Assembly (NCBI GenBank): GCA_014529385.2
Contig: CM043949.1
Span: forward strand, 145,840,350-145,904,349
Origin: Adiantum capillus-veneris
Taxonomy: Eukaryota > Streptophyta > Polypodiopsida > Polypodiales > Pteridaceae
Direction of reading: 5' to 3'
DNA: 64,000 bases
The first letter of the stretch is position 1, and each line of letters opens with the position of its first letter. The notes beneath the pieces are model-generated. The model worked only from the letters and a program-made list of their open reading frames with translations. It did no database searches and was not told the DNA's origin. The translations under genes were made by a program, and so were the position numbers. Shown here in pieces: positions 1-10,030 of the stretch.

Positions 1-1663
1 TGGGCTTTTAGCGCAGAGTGCACTTACAATCCTGCTGTCCATGATGCATGCTTGTCAGTTGCTGCAGATTCACATGTGTGGTATTTCGACAGTGGTGCTA
101 CAAAGCACATTACCTCACATCGTGAATTGTTTACCTCTCTCGAGTCTGTCCCTCATGGGAATTCAGTCACTTGTACCAACAACGCCTCTTATCTAGTTCA
201 GGGAGTTGGAAAGATTGTGCTCACTGCTGCTAATGGTAGTTCCTTCACACTTGTTGATGCACTTTATGTACCTGGGATCAAGAAGAATCTCTTGTCTGTA
301 TCCGCACTTGCTAGACTTGGACTTGTAGTCAAATTTGTGGATGACAGATGTATAGTTCATGATCTCAGTTTTGGTCATGAAATTGTTGCATCTGGGCTTT
401 TGTGCCATGCGCTGTATAAGCTCACTTTGTATGACAAGTGTCGACAAAATTTTGCAAATGCTGTTGCAGATTCAAGGGCTATTTCAGATGCAAAACTTTG
501 GCATGCACGTTTTGGTCATCTGAATTTTGCCAGTTTGCTGCGTTTGCAGAAATCTGATATGGTTGTTTCTTTGCCGCCTCTTGAAGCACCTATCAAACAT
601 GTTTGTGAAGGCTGTATTCTGGGTAAAATGCAGCGTTCTAAGTTTCCAAAGGATGGTTCAGTTAGGGCCACATGCAGGTTGCAGCTTGTGCATAGTGATG
701 TTTGTGGGCCCATGCAAACTCCGTCCTTGGGCAATTACCTGCTGTACTTCGTGACTTTCATTGATGATTACTCCAGGCATGCGTGGGTATTTCCGCTTAA
801 TGCGAAGTCCGAAGTTTTTATGTGCTTCAAACAATTTTTGGCTATGGCTGAAAATGTCTCAAAATGTACTATGGGCACCCTCCGTTCCGATCGAGGGGGG
901 GAGTATATGTCTCATGAATTTAATGCATTTCTGGCTAGTCGTGGGATAAAACACCAATGTACAGTGCCTTATACACCTCAGCAAAATGTTGTTGCTGAGA
1001 GGAAAAACAGGTCACTAACGGAAATGGCACGATGTATGGTCAAAAGTCAAGCTTTGCCACATTCTTTTTGGCTTGAGGCCATCATGTGTGCCACTTATGT
1101 ACTTAACATGTGTCCTATGAAAGCTTTGCAGTCTATTACTCCATATGAAGCATGGCATGATAGAAAGCCTTCTATTGAGCACATGCATGTTTTTGGCTGT
1201 TTGGCATATGCTTTGGTGCCACAAGGGCAGCGCAGAAAATTGGATGATAAGGCTGTCAAATGTATTTTTGTTGGTTATAGTGCTGAAAGTAAAGGTTACA
1301 GGTTGTATCATCCACAAACAAAACGTATTCTGGTTTCACGCGATGTAGTGTTTGTGGAAGATTCTGTTCAGCCCTTGCTGCCATGTACTAGAGACAGTAA
1401 TGTAAGCTCACAGGACATTTATGACACTTTGTTGCCTCTTTTCAGTGGTGGAAATATGAATGTAAGTTCCAATGAGGCAAATGTACAGCCTATGGGGGTT
1501 TTTGAAAATGTTTTAGAACATCCTATTACTGATGCAGATGTACATGATGTACTTGATGAGGAAAGGGCTGAAAATGAGCAGGCTAGAGGTATGCCAAAAT
1601 GGCTGGTGCACACTTTGCGTGTCAGTAAATTGGATGCACCTTTATCCAGTCGTACTCGTTCAG
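1..1663 (+). pseudogene. copia polyprotein, protease-integrase half
   Basis: The frame is open from base 1, so the true start lies outside the window. In order it shows the protease motif WYFDSGATKHIT (catalytic Asp at 88-90), the GAG-pre-integrase region LWHARFGHLNF, and the integrase zinc-binding HHCC pattern ending CEGC. The integrase core follows with HSDVCGP, LRSDRGGEY and AERKNRS, which carry the Asp-Asp-Glu triad. The C-terminal region (FGCLAYALVP, IFVGYS) is typical of copia integrase. The role is polyprotein cleavage and cDNA integration. The frame runs into the inserted element at 1664 and stops at 1674. The host frame resumes at 5313. All visible catalytic residues are intact. Confidence 0.93.
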
Positions 1664-1841
1664 TGTTGGGGTAAGCCCAACTTGTGGTGACAAAGTGGTG
1701 TCTAACTGTGACGTTCCACAAATTGGTCTAGCCATCCAGACCCCAAAACCTTAAGGTGTTAGGGACCTCCGGTCTAACCAATTTATGCAAGCCTCATAGA
1801 TAGACACCACTTTGTCAGCACAAGTTGGGCTTACCCCAACA
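1664..1841 (-). repeat. 178-bp LTR-like block with long inverted ends
   Basis: The block starts TGTTGGGGTAAGCCC and ends with the reverse complement, GGGCTTACCCCAACA. About 40 bases at each end (1664-1706 and 1799-1841) are inverted copies with only a few mismatches. The pairing continues imperfectly inward, so the whole block could fold into a hairpin. On the right, ATCGCCCCCTTAAG (1842-1855) reads on the minus strand as a polypurine tract directly before the block. That makes it look like the 3' LTR of a minus-strand element. It does not match the 187-bp LTRs beyond the first bases. Confidence 0.6.
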
Positions 1842-2016
1842 ATCGCCCCCTTAAGCCAAACTTGGGACTTTCCTGTCCCCTTGAGTACCAACGTGTTCCG
1901 CCTTTTTCTAGGCTCAGAGGTTGAGAGCTTCAACGTGGCCGGGAGCTAGCTCAGAGGTTGAAGTCAACATCAACATGTCCTGTTCCACGCACTCAGAGGT
2001 TGGAATTTGAACCATG
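1842..2016 (-). other. non-coding leader between primer site and polypurine tract
   Basis: On the minus strand this stretch runs from the primer site to the polypurine tract with no coding capacity. The motif CTCAGAGGTTG recurs three times (near 1914, 1951 and 1991). With an LTR on each side it has the layout of a miniature LTR element (TRIM-like), except that the two LTRs are not alike. Confidence 0.45.
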
Positions 2017-2028
2017 GCTCTGATACCA
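2017..2028 (-). promoter_or_regulatory. primer binding site (initiator Met tRNA type)
   Basis: On the minus strand this reads TGGTATCAGAGC, the standard plant copia/gypsy primer site complementary to the 3' end of initiator tRNA-Met. It lies two bases from the LTR at 2031-2217, on the side expected for a 5' LTR of a minus-strand element. Confidence 0.85.
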
Positions 2029-2030
2029 CT

Positions 2031-2217
2031 TGTTGGGATCGGAGAGCACACACACAGAGAGCCAGCACGAAGAAGGAGATAGACACAGTGTGTGGCGGGG
2101 CGGTACTCACACTACAATGTGTAGTTGTGAGTATAGTTATTATGAATGAGTAAATGAATGGCTGTACATGGGCGGCTGAACAACGGGCAGCCGGGCACAC
2201 GGGCCTTTAACCCAACA
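2031..2217 (-). repeat. 187-bp copia LTR
   Basis: Termini are TGTTGGG...CCCAACA (perfect 7-bp inverted ends). To its right, the minus-strand polypurine tract CCTTTAAGTGGGAGAT makes it the 3' LTR of the pol remnant at 2273-4210. To its left, a primer site makes it equally the 5' LTR of whatever lies beyond. An LTR shared between two tandem elements gives this arrangement. It resembles the LTR at 5126-5312 in length and end sequences. Confidence 0.8.
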
Positions 2218-2272
2218 ATCTCCCACTTAAAGGCAGTGTGCCTTTAAAGTGGCCAAAGTACAGCAAAAGAAG

Positions 2273-4210
2273 TCAAGCCATACCCATCAGCGATCTGCAA
2301 TGTGCAAACCGCTGTGAGGCTAATGACTTCGTGAGTAGATCAGCAGGGTTATCATCAGTGTGTACCTTGACAAGCTCTATGCGCGTGTCCTCTAGCACCT
2401 CTCGTATGAAGTGATACCTCACCTCAATGTTCTTTGTCTTCACATGGAAGACAGGATTCCGTGCCAACGCTATGGCACTCTGGCTATCACAATGTAGAAT
2501 CGGAGCATCACCAGCCATACCAAGATCTCCCACTAGTCGTGAGAGCCATACGGCCTCCTTGGCAGCCTCAGTGGCAGCCATATATTCAGCCTCTGTAGTG
2601 CTCAAAGCAATGCATGGTTGTAAACGTGATGCCCACGAAACCGGTCCACCTGCAACTGTGAACACATAGCCGCTAGTAGACTTCCTCGAGTCCACTGACC
2701 CTGCATAGTCTGAATCTGTATATCCGCAAACAGACATATCCTTCTCACCATAACATAGGAACAACTCTGAAGTCCCTCTCAAGTATCTGAGAATACCTCT
2801 CACTGCATCCCAATGACACTTGCCCGGGTTAGACATGTACCTGCTAACCACACCAACTGCATGAGCAAGATCTGGACGCGTAGCCACCATGGCATACATC
2901 AAGGAACCAACAGCTGACGCATACGAAATCTGAGACATCTCTGTAGTCTCCAAATCTGTCTGAGGGCAGTCGTCATGGCTGAGTTTTACATATGGAGGCA
3001 ACGGGTACTAATGGCCTTCCCCCCTTCCATATGAAAACGCTCAAGCACCCTGTCAATGTACTCTTTTTGACTAAGAAAGAGCATCTTGCGAGAACGATCA
3101 CGAGTGATTCGCATACCCAAAATATGACTGGCATCCCCAAGATCCTTCATGGAAAAGGTCTCATGTAGCCTATGTTTCAAGGCATCCACATCAGAAATAC
3201 ACTTCCCTGCGATCAGCATGTCATCCACATACAAAACCAAAACAATAAGACTACCATCTGCAGCCTTGCGAGTATAGAGGCATGGGTCCTCATAACTGCG
3301 TACATAGCCCAATGAACTCATGAATGCATCAAACTTACGATACCATTCACGAGATGATTGCTTCAGCCCATACAAGGTCTTAAGAAGCCGGCATACCATC
3401 TTCTTTGAACCATGAATAACAAACCCACTTGGTTGCTCCATGTACAAATCCTCGTGCAAGTCCGGATGTAAGAAAGCTGTCTTTACATCCATTTGCTTCA
3501 ACTCCATGTCTTCTGTAGCTACCAAAGCAAACAACATACGCAAAGTAGACATCTTCACCACTGGGGAGAAGATCTCGTCAAAATCAATGCCCTTCTGTTG
3601 CTTGAATCCTTTAGCCACAAGCCTTGCTTTGTACCTAGGCTTTGCATCCATTGAACACAATTTTATCTTGTAAACCCACTTGCATGGTAGTGCATAGCCT
3701 GCTCCCACTTGAGCTTGTCAACACTAGACATGGCCTCATCATAACATGATGGCTCCCCGCAATCAGTCAACAATACATAATCCATAGAAGGCACAAAACG
3801 CTGAGGCTGTCTTGCACGCCGCTCTGAACGCCTCAAAGACTGTGCAGGAGGTGCATCTGGCTGTCCCACATCTACATGATCTCCCAACAAGGGCTGATCT
3901 GGCTATCCCACATCTACATGATCTCCCAACAAGGGCTGATCTCCCACTTGAGGGTCAATGGGCTGCCCACGAGCAGCCATGGGACCATCATATCGATTAC
4001 CATCCTCCTCAAATATCACACGCCGAACCTCAACAGTTCGCGGTGATGCTCTATACATAGAGTCCTCATGAAAAACAAACCCATCTCACCAAAGCTACCA
4101 TAACCCAAGAAGATACATCTCTTGCTCTTTGGATCCAATTTGCTGCGTTTTGCCTTAGGTACATGTACATAAGCTTCACAGCCAAAAACACGAAGGTGAC
4201 CATACGAAGG
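2273..4210 (-). pseudogene. copia pol remnant (integrase end, RT, RNase H)
   Basis: Reading leftward from 4210, the order is integrase C-terminal region (HLRVFGCEAYVHVPKAKR, IFLGYGSFGEMGFVF), a variable linker, RT (ARLVAKGFKQQKGIDF, KTAFLHPDL, TLYGLKQS, LYVDDMLIAG with the YVDD catalytic pair) and RNase H (CGYTDSDYAG, STTEAEYMAA). It ends near 2273, 56 bases before the polypurine tract. At least two frameshifts (about 2990-3005 and 3665-3710) and a TAG stop in one tandem copy (about 3904) break the frame. Upstream integrase, protease and gag are missing; the sequence switches at about 4211 to plus-strand gag. It is an inactive fragment of the same family as the 5126-5312 LTR. Confidence 0.88.
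3855..3938 (-). repeat. 42-bp tandem duplication in the pol linker
   Basis: Two head-to-tail copies (3855-3896 and 3897-3938) of a unit containing CCCACATCTACATGATCTCC sit between integrase and RT. The unit is 14 codons, so the duplication itself keeps frame. One copy carries CAG-to-TAG and so a stop codon on the minus strand. Confidence 0.85.
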
Positions 4211-5046
4211 ACACAGTTTTCAATATTGAGAAATTGGATGGTGCTAATTTCTCATATTGGAAAGATCAGATTTGGGATGTCTTGGTGCAGAAGAAACAGA
4301 TTCGACCTCTAAAGTTGCAGGGAGTTAAGCCAGAGAACATGGAGAGGGATGATGATTGGCAGGATCTTGATGAGTTAGCAATGTCTACGATTCGTTTGCA
4401 TCTGGTTGAGTCTGTTGACTGGCAGGTCTCGAGGGAGACTACAACTCATGCTTTATGGCAGAGTTTACATGCTATGTACGCGACATCCATGTCTACAGGG
4501 GAGTTTAGTCCCACTTCTATGTCCATGGGAGAGATTGGTCCCACACGCAAGTCTCGACGGCATAGAGACTTGACATGTTGGCATTGTGGACATAGAGGGC
4601 ACATTAGGCGTCGATGTTTTAGGCATTTGAGACAACGGAGGCGACAGATGCGTGATGCAGATTTGGGCATGACAGATGCTAGTGAGATCAGTACGGTGGT
4701 TACTGAGTATGCTTGTGACGGCGATGTCACATTTACATCTAGCTTGTCTTCAGACGATCTTATGTCTACGGATTGCATATTAGATTGCACATTGTCTTCA
4801 CATTGGTTACTAGATTCAGATGCTACTTTCCATGTCACGTCGCATCGTGAGTGGTTTAGCACATTTTCTAGTGGGAGACTTGGTTGTGTGCACATGACTG
4901 ATGATGGCATAGTGCACGGGGGAGATATGCAGGTATTGCGTACATACTTGCAGTACGTGTGCGGTACGTCTGGTGGTGTATGGACTTACACGGGAGTAGG
5001 ACAGCCGGATGCACACGATCACAGCCAGCTAGTGGATATCGGTTGA
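4211..5046 (+). pseudogene. copia gag plus truncated protease
   Basis: The open frame from the first Met at 4234 gives 270 residues; the same frame begins around 4211 with a LDGANFSYWKDQIWDVL stretch, the usual start of copia Gag. Residues of about 113-126 form a CCHC zinc knuckle (CWHCGHRGHIRRRC), followed by a basic run. Near residue 190, LLDSDATFHVTSHREWF matches the copia protease start, but the DSGAT motif reads DSDAT. The frame ends shortly after. There is no integrase, RT or RNase H before the polypurine tract at about 5110-5125. This is a gag-only (TR-GAG-like) or internally deleted copy that would need enzymes from elsewhere. No 5' LTR is attached. Confidence 0.82.
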
Positions 5047-5125
5047 GAGCGGTTTTCTCTCGCCTTTTGTAGTCTTTAGACTAGGTTCTCTTGCTTAAAG
5101 GCACAGTCGCCTTTAAGTGGGAGGT

Positions 5126-5312
5126 TGTTGGGGTATAGGCGTCTGTGCCTTGCCCGGCCGCCCAGAGTCTGGGCGCCCACTGACTTGTATACCTTATACA
5201 TAGCATAAGTGTATAGGGGGCTTCTCACTCTTTGAGTCTCCCCACCCACATCGTCGTGTGTCTCCTTCTCTCTCTCTCACTCTCTGTCTGTGGTGCTCCC
5301 CGATCCCCTTCA
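5126..5312 (+). repeat. 187-bp copia LTR, right end of the composite insert
   Basis: The LTR begins TGTTGGGGTATAGG after the polypurine tract CCTTTAAGTGGGAGG and ends CCTTCA directly before the TTCAG duplication. It has the same length as 2031-2217 and shares its start and end sequences in opposite orientation, with clear divergence in the middle. It is the 3' LTR of the plus-strand gag fragment. Confidence 0.82.
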
Positions 5313-6924
5313 TTCAGGCTCTCGCCATGCATCTTATGCATCATATTGTTATGCTTTGGCTGTGTCTAGTTTACATGATGTTGAGGAGCCTCTGTCTTTT
5401 GATGAAGCACAGAATTCAGAAAATTGGATTGCTGCCATGAAATCAGAATATGATGCACTTATAGAGAATGACACATGGACTTTATGTGATTTTCCTCCTG
5501 GCAAAAAGGCCATTGGTACGAAATGGGTTTACAAGTTGAAATGCAAGCCGGATGGTGAGATCGATCACCATAAGGCTCGACTTGTTGCAAAGGGTTATGC
5601 ACAACAAAAAGGCATAGATTATGAAGAGACTTTTGCTCCCACTTGTCGTATGACTACTGTGCGTTTTCTATGTGCATTGGCAGCTCATTTTGGTTGGGAT
5701 GTACATCAATCAGACATTGTTACTGCTTTCTTGAATGGTGACATATTTGAGGAAGTTTATGTAACGCAGCCTCGCGGTTTTGTCATAAAAGGACAAGAGG
5801 ACAAAGTGTGCAAATGTAAGAAGGCTTTGTATGGGTTGAAGCAATCTCCTCGTGCTTGGTATGAGAAAGCTGACACTCATTTGGTTAAACGAGGCTTTCG
5901 TAACAGTCCAACAAAAAGCACATTGTATGTAAAGCGTGAGGATGATGTATTTCTCATTGTGGTTCTTTATGTTGATGATTTGCTGATCACTGGACCAAAT
6001 GAGAGACATATTGCTGAATTTAAGGCTGATTTGAATGCTACTTTCAAGATGAAAGATTTGGGGCTGTTGCATCATTACTTGGGTATACAGTTTAAGCAGT
6101 GTGATGGTGGTATTGCCTTGTGTCAGAAAAGTTACATAGAGACATTGCTATGTAAGTTTGGACTTGAGGATTGCAAACCTATTGCCACTCCCATGGAAAC
6201 AGGTTTGAAGTTGAGTCTACATGATGCTGGCGATCCTGCTGATGTCACTCTTTACCAAACTGCTGTTGGCTGCCTCATTTATGTATGCAACACGAGGCCA
6301 GATATTCAGTTTGCAGTCTCGCAGGTCAGCAGATTTATGCGTAGCCCAGGGTCTAAGCATTGGCAGGCTGTCAAGAGGATTTTCCGCTACCTTAGTGGCA
6401 CTTTACATCTTGGCTTGTTTTATCCCAAGGGGGGATCATTGCCACCAGACTTACATGCTTTTTCGGACTGAGATTGGGCTGGTTGTTTTGACACGCGAGT
6501 GTCCACAAGTGGTTTTTGTTTCATGCTTGGCAGTTCATGTATATCATGGTTGAGCAAGAAGCAACCTACTCTGGCCACTTCGAGTTGTGAGGCTGAGTAC
6601 AGGGCAGTCTTCACAACTACGGTTCAGTGTGTATGGCTCAGACGCCTTATGGCTGACTTGGGTGTTGGACAGGACAATGCCAACACTATCTACACTGACA
6701 GTCAGAGCGCATTGGCAGTTGTGAGGAACCCAGTTTTTCATGCTCGCACAAAGCACATTGAGGTGCATTACCACAATGTCAGGGAGAGGCTCTCAGCAGG
6801 AGAGATCAGCTTGGCTTATGTGCCAACACAGGACAACCTTGCAGATCTTTTCACAAAGGCATTGTCTCGTGAGAATCTTGAAGCTTTCCGCAAAGCTTTG
6901 GGCTTACTCCCCTTTGTGGACTGA
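5313..6924 (+). pseudogene. copia polyprotein, reverse transcriptase-RNase H half
   Basis: This is the continuation of element A after the insert, in the same frame as the half ending at 1663. RT motifs appear in order: TKWVYKLKCK, ARLVAKGYAQQKGIDYEETF, DIVTAFLNGDI, ALYGLKQSPRAWYEK and LYVDDLLITG (catalytic YVDD), then MKDLGLLHHYLGI. RNase H follows: an in-frame TGA at 6469-6471 interrupts its first acidic motif (SD, stop, DWAGC), and the domain resumes with STSGFCFMLG, SSCEAEYRAV, YTDSQSALAV and ARTKHIEVHYH to a normal end at 6922-6924. Function is cDNA synthesis and RNA removal. One base change in the stop codon would reopen the frame, so A was a nearly intact copy when it was hit. Confidence 0.92.
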
Positions 6925-6999
6925 TCCTGTCCTCAGGGCATGGCACTTCCCTTTACTCATGTGCCAGCTCTCGTTCACCGCATCACTCCAGGGGGGATT

Positions 7000-7227
7000 T
7001 GTTACCATATACATGTGGTAGTGATGTGTGTGAACACACTAGGACCGCCGGGGCATTTTTTCCCTCTTTAGGAGGTTTTTTCCCCCGTGCATTGTATATA
7101 CGCCCATCACTCTAGGGCTATCTATCTTTTCCATTGCACACTAAGTAACATACTCTCTATTGTGTGCCTTGAGCTTCCTTCGTCTTCTCCAAGCTGTGTG
7201 TGTTTCTCTACAACCCTAATTCCAACA
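7000..7227 (+). repeat. 3' LTR of copia element A, 228 bp
   Basis: The LTR starts TGTTACCATATACATG right after the purine tract CCAGGGGGGATT and ends CTAATTCCAACA, giving TGTT/AACA ends. TGTATATAC near 7095 may be its TATA box. The partner 5' LTR is outside the window. Confidence 0.8.
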
Positions 7228-7881
7228 ATATGTTCTGATCACTAACCCATTGAAGTTAACTAGGGAATTTATCTCAAGTCCTACAAAAATCCCTAATCTT
7301 ATTTTTATGCAACAAAACGTAAGAAATGACTGTTTGGATGAAAATTCACTGGTCCATCAACTTTGGAGGCTTGGTGTGACCAAAAGATGAGAAATTTTAC
7401 AAGTTTCTTATTTTTTCCATGTTTAGTAGCCCTTGAACTATAACCTCATGAAAGGACTTTACAAAATGAGTGGATCTACTATGGTTTTGGAGGTTTTTTT
7501 CAAAACCCTGAAAGGACACTTTTATGTCCTGTTAGGTTACCAACCTAGTGTTAAACTATGGGTTAATAGATGAAATAAAAAGTTGAATAAAGATAATTAC
7601 TTTGACATTACCATCATCATAAATAAATTAAATAGATAATAATATTGTACAATTAACCTACATATTAATAGATTAAACTAGTTGAATAAAGATAACTACC
7701 TTGACATTATCATCATTATTAATGGATTAAATAAGCAACCTACAACTAAACTGCAATTAGTAGTGAGAGGCGGAAGTGAAAAAATAGACCCGGTGGCCTC
7801 TACACCAAGACTATGCACAATGGCCTCATCATGGGGAATACACAATAGGGGCACCACCTAGCAAGATATGTGGCTAGGACG

Positions 7882-9704
7882 CATACATATACACAATGAA
7901 GCATGCATGGAAAACAATTTCAAGATCCACGCCCAAATGTGGAATGGGGTGGTCGGAGAATAAGGTGAGAGGAGTGGTGAGTGAGTGAGAATGGGCTCGC
8001 TACGCGTGCATGTAGTAAGGAAGATAACGAGGTCAGGGATACATGCAAGTATGCTCACTTCTCATACAAAAGGTGGCGAATCCGCACACCTTAAGATGGA
8101 AGTAGCAAGATGATAGGAATATGAGAGGGAGAGAGAGTGTGTGTGTGTGGTGGCGAATCCGCACACCTTAACATAAGCAGAAAAAAAATGGCAAGGAACA
8201 AGCATATACCATACTCACAATGAGATGTATCCAAAGCGACACAAAGTATGGCACCAAGATGGAGTGTGTTGATTGCTTGCAAAAGATGAATACAATAGGT
8301 AGCGTATGGAAGGAAAATGAGAAGGGAACAAGATTGTAGGAGGCATAATGGAGAGATGGGAGTTGATGGCGAGGAATATCATGAGTGTGTCCACCCTTCT
8401 TCTTCTTGAAATTGTGCCTTCAACCCTTAATTACAAGTGGTGTGGAGGTGTGGTGCTCATCTTTTGTGCATGGTGATGGTGATGATGATGGTGTTGTGAT
8501 TATGTGATTAGGGTTCATGCTACAAGCATGTATCACAAGAGTGTGTATGGATAGGTGTGTGTGTGTGTGTGTGTGTACTCTCTCTCAAGTGAGCTCTCAT
8601 GGCCTCCTTATATAGGGAAGGAGGGAAGGTTTTAGCAATATTTCTATTTGAGGTGAGTGTCCCACTTTGGTGACTAGGAAAATGGGGTACATGTGACTGT
8701 GGCTCCCATCTTGTCTCCTCATTATTTAAAATACCAGAGTCAATAGAGAGAGAAAAAGAGAGAATGTGGGTAGGATGTAGAGGATAGAAAATATTTACAA
8801 TAGTCTAGCTTTGGATAGACATAAGCTTATTAGGGAGAGAAGAGAGAGGTAAGAAAATTATAAGAGAGGTTGTCGAAGGTGGATATTTGTTGATGAGGAT
8901 GGATTCTCCAAAAAATGGTGATAGAATTACTCTAGACTAGCCAAGACCTCATTAAACGAGCCTTGTCTCTTGTAATCATGCTTGAAGACTTGTAGAACCA
9001 TAGCCATTCTAGAAGGAAGAAAAGTGGGGATGGCCTGTGTCACCATTACACAAGAAAACTGGGGTCCACTACAAAAATCATATCTCCGTGCTCATAACTC
9101 CAAAAAATTTGAAAAAATTTGAGCTAAAAATTGAGATCACGAGCTACATCTTTCATGTTGAACGCTCCTTCAAATTCGGGGTTCTTCTTTACTTAAAAAA
9201 TTCAGCCAAATAATGTATTATTTGTGGCTGCAAAAGTCTTTTGGTGGTCCCCTTTGAGTGGACTTCTCTCTTGCCTTCAAGTGTAAGCCCCTTCATGTGT
9301 ATGAAAACATGACCTAGAGTGTTGAAAAGATTGGCAATCATCTAGATGGAAATATTATTGAAATGTGAAAGTGGGGTTGAGGTTTAAAAATGAAAACTAG
9401 TGAATAAAATATTTGGTAGAGTGGAATAATATACATACGTGAAAAATATATATTAGAAAATACTAGAATATATATGTATTTAATATTTTTAAGGTCAAAA
9501 GAGAGATCAACAAAGAAAGCTTACTTATTATGCTACATCGTGATTGATTAGCATAAGTATTATTTATTTAATAAAGGCTAAAACGTTTGTGAAAAAGGAA
9601 GAAAAAATCAAAAGTAACTTATATAATGGGAAATATTTTGATAAAAGGGTAAAAATATATGGAGGGGTTCCCATACATATACACAATGAAGCATGCATGG
9701 AAAA
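7882..9704 (+). repeat. 33-bp direct repeat pair flanking an E-LTR-like block
   Basis: The same 33 bases (beginning CATACATATACACAATGAAG) occur at 7882-7914 and 9672-9704. They enclose 1.76 kb that includes the E-LTR-like block. The match is exact by eye. Confidence 0.8.
8380..9320 (-). repeat. diverged relative of the element E LTR
   Basis: Landmarks occur in the same order as in the E LTRs: a minus-strand TATA box (8608-8614), then GGGGTCCA followed by CATATCTCC (about 9060-9085), a GAGCT/TTCAAATTCGG segment, GCAAAAGTCTT..GTGGTCCCC (about 9228-9250), and GTATGAAAACATGAC (about 9299-9313). Between landmarks the sequence is strongly diverged. This suggests an older member of the same LTR family, also in minus orientation. 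Confidence 0.55.
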
Positions 9705-9717
9705 GATTTCCTCTTAG

Positions 9718-9885
9718 TGTTAAAATCCTATGTGAGGATAAGTGCTTGTGTGACGTCTTTATGAAAGTCAAGGGCTCTCAGCCCAATAGCCTTTGGGCCT
9801 TATAAGTAAATTCTTTTACGTACATATCATATTCTATGCTAATATTATCGTACATTTTGTATATTGTGTCTACCTTTTGAGAGTG

Positions 9886-9949
<64 letters not shown>

Positions 9950-10030
9950 TGTTGTGTAGCTATGGCTACCTTGAGCCTCAATCCACATTGAACTCATTTT
10001 CACCCACCGTCAATCCACTCAATCCCAACA
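9718..10030 (+). repeat. probable LTR followed by degenerate primer site
   Basis: The sequence ends AATCCCAACA at 10030 and is followed after two bases by GTGATTTCAGAGC, close to the primer site TGGTATCAGAGC. A matching TGTTAAAATCC start is at 9718, giving about 313 bp with TGTT/AACA ends. A (CT)n tract (9891-9942) lies inside. No partner LTR was seen. Confidence 0.45.

Larger units (their letters stand above)
1664..5312. mobile_element. composite copia insertion in element A, TSD TTCAG
   Basis: TTCAG occurs at 1659-1663 and again at 5313-5317, just outside TGTTGGGG... on the left and ...CCTTCA on the right. These are the termini and 5-bp duplication expected of a copia insertion. The inside is not one normal element. 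From left to right it holds a palindromic LTR-like block (1664-1841), a minus-strand primer site and LTR (2017-2217), a minus-strand pol remnant (2273-4210), and then, head-to-head, a plus-strand gag-protease (4211-5046) with polypurine tract and LTR (5126-5312). The two 187-bp LTRs are in opposite orientation and belong to one family. A rearranged cDNA or a later rearrangement is the likely cause. Confidence 0.82.
1..7227 (+). mobile_element. Ty1/copia retrotransposon A, 5' end outside window
   Basis: This is a plus-strand copia element read as protease-integrase (1-1663), then reverse transcriptase-RNase H (5313-6924), a polypurine tract (CCAGGGGGGAT, ending at 6999) and a 3' LTR (7000-7227). 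The domain order PR-IN-RT-RH defines Ty1/copia. The two coding halves are separated by a 3.65-kb insertion flanked by TTCAG. Taking out the insert and one TTCAG copy joins the halves in the same frame. Gag and the 5' LTR lie before base 1. Apart from the insertion, one in-frame stop is visible at 6469-6471. Element identity is secure; a family name cannot be given. Confidence 0.93.
7228..9717. other. AT-rich decayed repeat region, no gene seen
   Basis: No open frame here resembles a known protein. The stretch holds a (TG)n run (8555-8577), two copies of GGTGGCGAATCCGCACACC (near 8074 and 8150), a 33-bp direct repeat (7882-7914 and 9672-9704) and a block related to the 2-kb LTR of element E (about 8380-9320). 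It appears to be old LTR-type sequence. Confidence 0.5.
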
